Below are positions 15,465-21,758 of a DNA stretch of 27,662 nt, one piece after another. The stretch lies in the NCBI GenBank assembly GCA_002336855.1, contig DDEV01000104.1, positions 949-28,610 on the forward strand, given 5' to 3'. The position numbers were made by a program, and so were the translations under genes. The stretch is from Leucobacter sp. UBA1945. GTDB lineage: Bacteria > Actinomycetota > Actinomycetes > Actinomycetales > Microbacteriaceae. The notes under the pieces are model-generated. The model saw only the letters and a program-made list of their open reading frames with translations. It had not been told where the DNA came from and searched no databases. The stretch's first letter is position 1. Every line of letters begins with the position of its first letter.

Positions 15465-16651
15465 AGACCCCAGAGCTCTTCGAACTTCGAGCGGAAGTCG
15501 AAGTTGCCCTGCCATCCGAGTTCTTCGAGCTCGGTCGCCTTTTCGGCGGGAAGGCTCTCAAGCACGTCCTTATCGAAGAGCGCGACTGGAATGGCCGAGG
15601 TATAGTCGTATGCCTCTTGACCGTTGGTCATGCGGTTTACGTTGTCAACCGTGGCGTATGCGAGCCACTCACGGGGATCAGCGAAGCACACCTTCTGGCT
15701 GCCACCAGAGCGAATGATGTCGATATTCTCGGGGTTGCAATCGAAACCCGCACCCGAAACGCGATCCTGCAGGCCCGCACGATTGATTGCGTTCGTAACG
15801 CGGAAGAGGCAGCTGTCGAAGCACGACACCCAGTTCAGGTCGGGGTTCGCCTGCAAGGCGGCCACTGCCTGGGCGGCAGGACCCGTGTTCGGATCTTCGA
15901 AGTTTGCGAGGCTCCATTCCTTAGTGACGGTGGTGCAGCCGGGGCAGTTTGCGGGGTCATCCAGGTACTCCTGCGAACCCTTGTACTGACCGTTCACCGT
16001 GATGTAGAGGTCGCTGTTCTTCATCTGCAGCAGGTTGAGCTTGCCCTCGCTCTTCCACACCATGTACTGCGCCAGCGCTTCACCCGAGCGCACCCAATCG
16101 AAACTCACATCGGGAACAGTTTCTGGCGTGTTCTTCAGCGAACCGAGGGTGATGATCGGAATATCGGCGGCAATCGCACGCTCCACGCCTGACTGCACGC
16201 GCGTGGTGTCGACGAAGATGAGAATGATGGCGTCTGCTTTTTCGTCTACAGCGGTGTTCACCGCGCTCAATTGCACATCAGGCTTGCCCTGGCCATCAGA
16301 GATCTTGACGTTCCATCCGAGCTGTTCGCCGATACTCTTCACCGTGTTCGCGGGGCGACTCGATCCGGTCGATGCCATCTGCTCGGGAATCACAGTAACG
16401 TTAAGACCCTTGATCGGTGCTGGGGTCTCATCTGGGCCGGTCCACTCGTTCTCTTGGCTGGCCGCGTTGATGAGCTCCATCGCGCCTTCCTTCGCGCGAT
16501 CGACTGCTGCCGTGACGGCTGCTTCATCGACGGGCTCGTCAGCCTTCTGGGTCGGCCCTCCCGCACAGGCGGTAAGGAGCAGACCAGCTGCGACCAAACC
16601 GCTCACCGCGGCGAAGAAACGGCCACCCAGGCGGGTTTTCCTATTTCTCAT
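15458..16651 (-). CDS. Sugar ABC transporter substrate-binding lipoprotein
   Basis: A 397-residue periplasmic-binding-protein-like lipoprotein that captures the substrate at the cell surface. The N-terminus is a basic stretch, a hydrophobic stretch (FFAAVSGLVAAGLLL) and the lipobox LTAC at about residues 27-30. The mature part has the two-lobed type 1 layout (LNVTVIPEQM, ADAIILIFVDTTRVQSGVERAIAADIPIITLGS, VSGAGFDC). Six cysteines occur in the mature domain (CPGC, CFDSC, DCN, VCF), suggesting disulfides. The ATG at 16651 is chosen because AAGGAG is directly upstream and the signal peptide then begins MRNRKTR; an upstream in-frame start at 16687 gives an atypical leader. It is the first gene of the transporter unit, preceded by the palindromic operator. 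The ligand is not evident. Confidence 0.92.
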   Translation of the reverse strand: MRNRKTRLGGRFFAAVSGLVAAGLLLTACAGGPTQKADEPVDEAAVTAAVDRAKEGAMELINAASQENEWTGPDETPAPIKGLNVTVIPEQMASTGSSRPANTVKSIGEQLGWNVKISDGQGKPDVQLSAVNTAVDEKADAIILIFVDTTRVQSGVERAIAADIPIITLGSLKNTPETVPDVSFDWVRSGEALAQYMVWKSEGKLNLLQMKNSDLYITVNGQYKGSQEYLDDPANCPGCTTVTKEWSLANFEDPNTGPAAQAVAALQANPDLNWVSCFDSCLFRVTNAINRAGLQDRVSGAGFDCNPENIDIIRSGGSQKVCFADPREWLAYATVDNVNRMTNGQEAYDYTSAIPVALFDKDVLESLPAEKATELEELGWQGNFDFRSKFEELWGLK

Positions 16652-16730
16652 GCTTTCACTCCTTTGTGCTTCGCTCCGAGCGCTCACTCGTCGCGGTGTT
16701 TCACCGACAGCACCAACGCTGTAAGTTTGA

Positions 16731-16757
16731 TCAGCGTATCACGATATCAGCGTATCA
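16731..16757. repeat. Direct repeat upstream of the binding-protein gene
   Basis: TCAGCGTATCA occurs twice, at 16731-16741 and 16747-16757, with a 16-base period, between the palindromic operator and the binding-protein start. It could be a second regulator's binding site or part of the promoter. I found no further copies in the intergenic regions I examined. Confidence 0.55.
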
Positions 16758-16760
16758 GCC

Positions 16761-16775
16761 GATCATATTATGATT
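16761..16775. promoter_or_regulatory. Palindromic operator upstream of the transporter unit
   Basis: ATCATA-T-TATGAT (16762-16774) is the same 13-bp palindrome as the one before gntR, read on the opposite strand. It lies about 110 bases upstream of the binding-protein start and just beyond the stop of the upstream SDR gene. This is the expected place for GntR control of the transporter genes. Confidence 0.68.
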
Positions 16776-16787
16776 GAAAATGAATCG

Positions 16788-17561
16788 TTACCAAAGCGTG
16801 TATCCACCGTCCACCGGCAACACAGCTCCTGTGATGTAGCTCGAGGCGTTAGACGCGAGGAATCGAACCGCATACGCCACCTCTTGCGGCGTGCCCGTGC
16901 GTTCCATCACCGTGTCGTCGATCCAGTAGCGACGCACCTCGGGATCTTCAAGAGCCTGCTCCAGAAGATCGGTTGCAACATAGCCAGGTGCAACCGCGTT
17001 CACCCTGATGCCGTAACGATGCCACTCTGCCGCCAGCGATCGAGTCAGGTGGTGCACCGCAGCTTTCGAGGTGTTGTACGCAGTCTGCCACTGCGGCCGA
17101 TTGACGATACTGCCCGACATGGAGCCGACGTTCACAATGGAACCGCCTCCGAGGTCACGCATCAGCCTCGCGGCTTCGACCGAGCAGCGCCATACCCCGT
17201 CGAGATTCACAGACATCACCTTGCGCCAGGCGGCTTCGGCCGCATCAGAGAGCGACTCATCCCAAGAGGTGACGCCGGAGTTGTTCACGAGCACATCAAC
17301 ACCCTCACTCGCGAGACCCACGAAGAAGTCTTTGCAGCTCTTTGCGCTTGCCACGTCGAGGTGGCGATACGCAATGTCGAGCCCTTGCCCTGCGAACTTT
17401 GCGGCTTCAGCTTCGCCGACTTCACTGTTGCGCGATGCGACGATGACACTCGCACCTGAACTCGCAGCATCAAGCGCGATCGCAGCCCCGATGCCCGTGA
17501 GCCCTCCCGTGACGACGACGCGCTTTCCCTCAAGCCCGAATGCTGTTTCCGATTCACTCAC
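16788..17561 (-). CDS. SDR family oxidoreductase, polyol/sugar dehydrogenase type
   Basis: A 257-residue classical short-chain dehydrogenase. Motifs are TGGLTGIG (18-25), NNSG (93-96), N119 in SVNLDG, S147 in VGSMSG, and Y162/K166 in YNTSK. The tail GAVLPVDGGYTLW and the NRPQWQTAYNTSKAAVHHL stretch resemble dehydrogenases acting on polyols or ketoses, such as threitol or xylulose enzymes. This comparison is from memory of the family and was not aligned. It starts at GTG overlapping the polyol dehydrogenase stop (TAGTG), with AAGGAG about 10 bases before. The pair is probably a two-gene unit oxidising the same substrate or successive intermediates. Confidence 0.87.
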   Translation of the reverse strand: MSESETAFGLEGKRVVVTGGLTGIGAAIALDAASSGASVIVASRNSEVGEAEAAKFAGQGLDIAYRHLDVASAKSCKDFFVGLASEGVDVLVNNSGVTSWDESLSDAAEAAWRKVMSVNLDGVWRCSVEAARLMRDLGGGSIVNVGSMSGSIVNRPQWQTAYNTSKAAVHHLTRSLAAEWHRYGIRVNAVAPGYVATDLLEQALEDPEVRRYWIDDTVMERTGTPQEVAYAVRFLASNASSYITGAVLPVDGGYTLW

Positions 17562-18610
17562 TAGCCCTGCGCTCCTTTCTCAATTTCCCCCTCGGAATCC
17601 GAGTCCGCCTCTGGCAAAACCACAACCTTTACTTGGTCCGCACTTGCAGCCGCTTCAAGCGCCTCGGGCACCTGCCGCAACCCATATCGGCCGGTAATCA
17701 AACCGGCAAGGTCGATCCTCGAAGCAAAATCGATCGCCGCCGGCCACGCGTTTGCGTAGCGAAACACGCCCTGCAGCCGAAGCTCTCGCACCTGCACCAC
17801 AGAGAAGGGAATCTCGATTGTGTCGGGACCCATGCCAAGGAGCAGCGCACAGCCACGTGGCCGAAGGGAATGGATGCCGCCGCGAATGGCAGCCGGTACG
17901 CCGCTCGCATCAATAAAGAGGTCAAACTCTTGCTCGGGAAAGGGCTCAACAAGCGAATCGATAGCGCGGGTCGCGCCGTAACGCAGGGCCCTCGCGCGCG
18001 CATGGGCAAGCGGGTCGCTCACGACGACTTCCGATGCGCCGCCGAACGCTGCCAGTTGAGCGACGAGCAACCCGATGGGCCCAGCCCCCGCAACTGCCAC
18101 ACGGTCGCCGAACCTGAGGTTCGCATGCCGAATTGCGGCGACCGCAACCGCAAGCGGCTCGAGCAACGCCGCTTCCTCAAAACTCATCACATCAGGCACC
18201 TTGAACGCGGATCCGGAAGGGATCGTGACGTATTCACAAAGCGCTCCGTCATAGGGAGGCGTTGCAAAGAACTCGATGCTTGGGTCGAGGTTATAGCGGC
18301 CGAGCCTCGACTGCTCGCTCCAGGGATCGGTGCGTTGCGGTTCAAGCGAGACCCGTTCGCCAATCCTCGAGGCCGGCACCCCGGCCCCGACTGCAACGAT
18401 CTCGCCCGAAACCTCGTGACCTAGCACGATCGGTGACTCCACGACGAAGTCACCAATGCGGCCCTCTTTGAAGTAGTGCAAGTCAGAGCCACAAATCCCC
18501 ACGGCCCGAACCCGCACGAGCACTTCGTCTTCGTCCGGATTAGGAATAGGACGCGTTTCGAGCACAACCTCCTTTGACCGCACCAAGACGCTAGCCCACT
18601 GCTGCCGCAT
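17561..18610 (-). CDS. Zinc-dependent polyol dehydrogenase (sorbitol/L-iditol dehydrogenase family)
   Basis: A 349-residue medium-chain dehydrogenase that probably oxidises a polyol to a ketose with NAD. Catalytic zinc ligands are C40 in GICGSD, H65-E66 in GHE, and E151 in LLEPLAVA. The nucleotide motif is VAVAGAGPIGLLVAQ. GRYNLDPSIEFFATPP matches the sorbitol dehydrogenase family. The four structural-zinc cysteines are absent: the stretch after SLEPQ (91-110) has D, E, R and D where bacterial homologues have Cys, as in animal sorbitol dehydrogenase. The ATG at 18610 is preferred because GGGGGT precedes it; the longer frame from 18676 would put the operator inside the gene. It is the first gene of the distal unit and would supply ketose to the xylulokinase-type enzyme. 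Confidence 0.87.
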   Translation of the reverse strand: MRQQWASVLVRSKEVVLETRPIPNPDEDEVLVRVRAVGICGSDLHYFKEGRIGDFVVESPIVLGHEVSGEIVAVGAGVPASRIGERVSLEPQRTDPWSEQSRLGRYNLDPSIEFFATPPYDGALCEYVTIPSGSAFKVPDVMSFEEAALLEPLAVAVAAIRHANLRFGDRVAVAGAGPIGLLVAQLAAFGGASEVVVSDPLAHARARALRYGATRAIDSLVEPFPEQEFDLFIDASGVPAAIRGGIHSLRPRGCALLLGMGPDTIEIPFSVVQVRELRLQGVFRYANAWPAAIDFASRIDLAGLITGRYGLRQVPEALEAAASADQVKVVVLPEADSDSEGEIEKGAQG

Positions 18611-18658
18611 TGCAACCCCCATCCATAACGCATCCCCGATGATGTTGAACTTTATACG

Positions 18659-18671
18659 ATCATAATATGTT
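18659..18671. promoter_or_regulatory. Third operator copy upstream of polyol dehydrogenase
   Basis: ATCATAATATGTT matches the ATCATAATATGAT palindrome at 12 of 13 positions. It lies about 50 bases upstream of the chosen start of the polyol dehydrogenase gene. It is the weakest of the three copies, since one half site is imperfect, but its position before the third transcription unit supports a shared regulator. Confidence 0.6.
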
Positions 18672-18781
18672 TGCATATCTAACGTCTACGGATGACGAGT
18701 TAGTGACGTCAATGTGAAGAGCACCGCGATCGAGAAATCGGCAAAAGTCAGAGGTCAGTGCCGATCCTCTAGTGTGGAAAT

Positions 18782-20302
18782 ATGCCCGTCAGGATCGCCC
18801 ACCTCGCCGCCCCAAAACCCAGCGGCGAGCTCGAGGCGGCCCTGCTCGCGCTGCGCGAGAAGAACGATGTGCCCGAGGCTTTTCCCGACGCGGTGACCAG
18901 GGAAGCCGAGGCGGCCGCCCCTGCCCTGCCGCCGCTCGACCTGCGCCAGGTGCCGTTCGTCACCCTCGACCCCCGAGGCTCTCAAGACCTCGACCAAGCG
19001 TTCCACATCGAACGCGCCGACGGCGGCGGCTTCGGCTTCGTGCTGCGCTACGCGATAGCAGACCTGCCGGCCTTCGTGCTGCCGCTCGGAGCCGTCGACA
19101 CCGAAGCGCGAGGGCGAGGGCAGACCATCTACCTGCCTGACGGGCGAGTACCGCTGCATCCTCCGGTGCTGAGCGAAGATCGCGCTTCGCTGCTCCCCGA
19201 AAAGGATCGCGGTGCGTTCGTGTGGACGATCCCGGTCGATGGCAAGGGAGCCGCGGCGTTCGAGGGCGCAGAGGTTTCGCCGGCCCGCGTTGAGCGTGCG
19301 ATGATTCGTTCGAGACAGCGGCTCGACTACGAAAGCGCGCAGCACACCATCGACAGCGACTCCGGCTCCGGCTCCGGGCGCGATCGAGGCGAGACCGGGG
19401 GTGAGCAGCTTGCCCTGCTGCGCGAGTTCGGTCTGCTGCGCATCGAGCAGGAACGCTTGCGCGGCGGCGCAAGTCTGAACATGGCCGACGAAGAGGTGGT
19501 GCGCGACGAACACGGCTATCGCCTAGTGCGCGAGGCTCCGCTCGCCGTCGAAGACTGGAACGCGCAACTCTCGCTGCTCACCGGCATGGTTGCCGCTCGC
19601 ATGATGCTCGATGGCGGCATCGGCATCCTGCGCACGATGCCGCTTCCCGATGCAGCTGCGCTCGAAGAGTTTCGCACCGCTACCGCAGCCCTTGGCATGC
19701 CCTGGAGCGCGGGCGTGAGCTATGGCGAGTTTCTGCGCAATCTGCCCCGCGACGAGCCTCGCAGCGCCGCAGTCCTGCACGCAGCCGCGCGGCTTTTTCG
19801 CGGGGCCGGCTACACCGTGTTCGGGGTACCCGATGCGCAGGGTTTGCCGATCGCCGCGCCAACCTCACCCGATCAGGCTGCGATCGCGGCGCCGTACGCG
19901 CACGTCACGGCGCCGCTCAGGCGCCTGGTCGATCGCTGGGGTCTCGTCATCTGCGAGGCGCTGTGTAGCGGGTCACCCGTTCCGGAATGGGCCACGAGCA
20001 GCCTGTCAGAACTGCCGGCCATCATGCGCGCTTCGTCTTCGCTCGCTGGCAGGCTGAATGCCGCGGCGATCGACCGCGTGGAGGCCGCGCTGCTACGCGA
20101 TCTCGTCGGCACGGGACTCTCGGCAACCGTGCTCGAGGTCACGGCATCGAGCGCACGCGTGCAGCTCGACGAGCCCCCGGTCACTGCCGAGCTCGACGTC
20201 ACACTCGGCGTCGCAGCGCCTCGAGCTGGCGACCGGGTCACGGTTCTGGTGCGCACGGCCGATGTGCCGAGCGGGGAGATCGCTCTCTCGCTAGCCAGCT
20301 AG
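18782..20302 (+). CDS. RNB-domain exoribonuclease (RNase II/R family, short form)
   Basis: A 506-residue cytoplasmic 3'-5' exoribonuclease candidate. The RNB active-site strand is FVTLDPRGSQDLDQAF with D63, D69 and D71. The position matching the fourth aspartate of E. coli RNase II is Q72. Further family blocks are LRYAIADLPAFV, GQTIYLPDGRVPLHPPVLSEDRASLLPEKDRGAFVWTIPVD, MLDGGIGILRTMP and APYAHVTAPLRRLVDRW. No cold-shock domains precede the RNB core and no clear S1 domain follows; the tail is a short beta-rich region. This compact form occurs in actinobacteria. The ATG has only a weak GGA upstream. It is divergent from the polyol dehydrogenase gene and convergent with the M20 gene, so probably unrelated to the sugar locus. 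Confidence 0.88.
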   Translation: MPVRIAHLAAPKPSGELEAALLALREKNDVPEAFPDAVTREAEAAAPALPPLDLRQVPFVTLDPRGSQDLDQAFHIERADGGGFGFVLRYAIADLPAFVLPLGAVDTEARGRGQTIYLPDGRVPLHPPVLSEDRASLLPEKDRGAFVWTIPVDGKGAAAFEGAEVSPARVERAMIRSRQRLDYESAQHTIDSDSGSGSGRDRGETGGEQLALLREFGLLRIEQERLRGGASLNMADEEVVRDEHGYRLVREAPLAVEDWNAQLSLLTGMVAARMMLDGGIGILRTMPLPDAAALEEFRTATAALGMPWSAGVSYGEFLRNLPRDEPRSAAVLHAAARLFRGAGYTVFGVPDAQGLPIAAPTSPDQAAIAAPYAHVTAPLRRLVDRWGLVICEALCSGSPVPEWATSSLSELPAIMRASSSLAGRLNAAAIDRVEAALLRDLVGTGLSATVLEVTASSARVQLDEPPVTAELDVTLGVAAPRAGDRVTVLVRTADVPSGEIALSLAS

Positions 20303-20321
20303 CCCGCTAGTCGCCTAGGCG
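20290..20321. repeat. Four 8-bp CTAG-containing repeats at a convergent junction
   Basis: GCTAGCCA, GCTAGCCC, GCTAGTCG and CCTAGGCG follow each other without gap. They span the RNB stop codon, the 12-bp spacer and the stop codon of the convergent M20 gene; both stop codons are TAG and lie within CTAG cores. The repeats are individually near-palindromic. No conventional terminator is visible here. Confidence 0.5.
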
Positions 20322-21598
20322 CGCGTATCTTTCACCCCGCACCACGACGCGAGAAAGAGAGCCATCGATTTCGTGCACTTTCGGATGGATTCGATGCTCA
20401 CTCGCTCGTCGAAGCCGTGAATAGCCTCTGACACCGGACCGTACACGAGCGTCGGCGTGTTGCCGTAGTTCACGAACACACGCCCATCGAGATAGCCAGG
20501 AGTCGTGAAACTGGTGAGCTCACTCGAAAAAGCAGCGCGGTGAGTCTCCTCGAGAAGCCGCTCAGCGTCGCTTCCGGGCTCGAGCACGTAGCCCTCAGCG
20601 TAGAAACCATCCGGTGTCAATTGCGCTTCGAACGCGGGGCTCGAGCCGCTTCTTGCCGCCCCTTCGACGCAGCGAACTATTTCTGCCCATGCCTCATCCG
20701 CGGTTGTTCCGGGGTATGTGGCGACTCGAACCCGCAGTTCGCACCACGCCGGCACGCTGGAGGGCCAGTCGCCACCCTGGATGCCCCCGAAGTTGAAGTT
20801 GATCGGGTGGTCGAGATCCTCGAAATAGCGATGCTGAGACTTTCTCGAGTTCCACTCAGTCTCGAGGGTTCTGAGCGCCCTCATCACCTCGTAGGCAGCA
20901 TCAATCGCGTTGAACCCATTCGCCATCTCACGCGGATGGGTGGGCCTGCCGGTCACTCGAACAGTGAACCAGAGCACGCCCACATTCGCCCTGACGAGCG
21001 CATCCTCCTCCGGCTCCGAGATGATCACCGCATCAGAGGTATAGCCCCGCAGCAGCGCGGCGAGAGAACCATTACCCGTGCACTCTTCTTCGACCACCGA
21101 CTGCAGATGCACTCTGCCCGTCAGCTCGAAGCCGGCCCTCTTGACGGCATCGAACGCGAAGAGGTTCGCGATGAGACCCGCTTTCATATCGCCGGCACCC
21201 CGGCCATACATCCAGCCGTCACGAATTTCGGCGTCCCAGGGTGAGCGGCTCCACTGCTCGTGCGGGCCCTCTGGCACGACGTCGATATGGCCGTTGAGCA
21301 CGAGCGACTTACCGACGTTCTTGACCGGAGCGTATGTGCCTACGACATTCGTCATCTTGGTGTAGTCGACAGTCGAGGGCCCGAATCCGGGGTGCGCCCT
21401 CAGCTCAGGCGAGTCGATCGTCCACCGATCGATATCGAGGCCGAGCTCGCGCATCTCGCGCTCGACAAGGTCTTGAGCCGGCTCTTCATCCGCTCGCAAT
21501 GAAGGCAAGGCAACAAGTTCGACTGTGCGTTCCAGCTGCCGTTCGAACTGTTCGTCGACGGCAGCGGCGATGCGGTCGGCAAATTCTTTCGAGATCAT
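20315..21598 (-). CDS. M20 family metallopeptidase/deacylase (ArgE/DapE-like)
   Basis: A 427-residue di-zinc amidohydrolase of the ArgE/DapE/ACY1 family, hydrolysing an N-acyl amino acid or small peptide in the cytoplasm. Metal ligands are visible as H104 (with D106) in LNGHIDVVPEG, D137 in YGRGAGDMKAGL, the catalytic Glu pair at 170-171 in VVEEECTGNGS, E near 195 in IISEPEEDA, and the C-terminal H of EAIHGFDE. The dimerisation domain contains VRVTGRPTHPREMANGFNAI. Lack of arginine or lysine biosynthesis neighbours argues against being the housekeeping ArgE or DapE. GAAAGG precedes the ATG. A PucR-type regulator gene ends 160 bp upstream in the same direction and may control it. Confidence 0.88.
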   Translation of the reverse strand: MISKEFADRIAAAVDEQFERQLERTVELVALPSLRADEEPAQDLVEREMRELGLDIDRWTIDSPELRAHPGFGPSTVDYTKMTNVVGTYAPVKNVGKSLVLNGHIDVVPEGPHEQWSRSPWDAEIRDGWMYGRGAGDMKAGLIANLFAFDAVKRAGFELTGRVHLQSVVEEECTGNGSLAALLRGYTSDAVIISEPEEDALVRANVGVLWFTVRVTGRPTHPREMANGFNAIDAAYEVMRALRTLETEWNSRKSQHRYFEDLDHPINFNFGGIQGGDWPSSVPAWCELRVRVATYPGTTADEAWAEIVRCVEGAARSGSSPAFEAQLTPDGFYAEGYVLEPGSDAERLLEETHRAAFSSELTSFTTPGYLDGRVFVNYGNTPTLVYGPVSEAIHGFDERVSIESIRKCTKSMALFLASWCGVKDTRA

Positions 21599-21758
21599 TT
21601 CAGTAGACCTTTCTCTTTCGAGAGTCGCGCAGAAGGCTTACGCGATGTGGCCTGCTCGCCAACGCGCTCCAAGAACCGGACGCCTCTGCACACCGACACT
21701 ACTTCTCAACTTGCCCCCGAAATAGGTGCAGATATAGCGACATTTGCGGGTGAAGTGT

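Noticed and set aside
14323..15717. Open frame of about 464 codons on the + strand, opposite the ABC ATPase gene
   Set aside because: It crosses the boundary between two real genes and encodes no motif; the - strand ATPase motifs are unambiguous.
16731..16757. Two-unit direct repeat considered as a CRISPR remnant
   Set aside because: The units are only 11 bp with a 5-bp spacer, and there are no cas genes; a regulatory site is more likely.
12014..18610. Possible genomic island with transposase or integrase borders
   Set aside because: No transposase, integrase, tRNA or attachment-site-like direct repeat was seen around the sugar locus, and base composition does not differ clearly from its neighbours.
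18611..18676. Longer N-terminus for the polyol dehydrogenase, starting at 18676
   Set aside because: It would include the operator-like palindrome and an AT-rich non-conserved leader. The ATG at 18610 has a ribosome binding site and matches family length.
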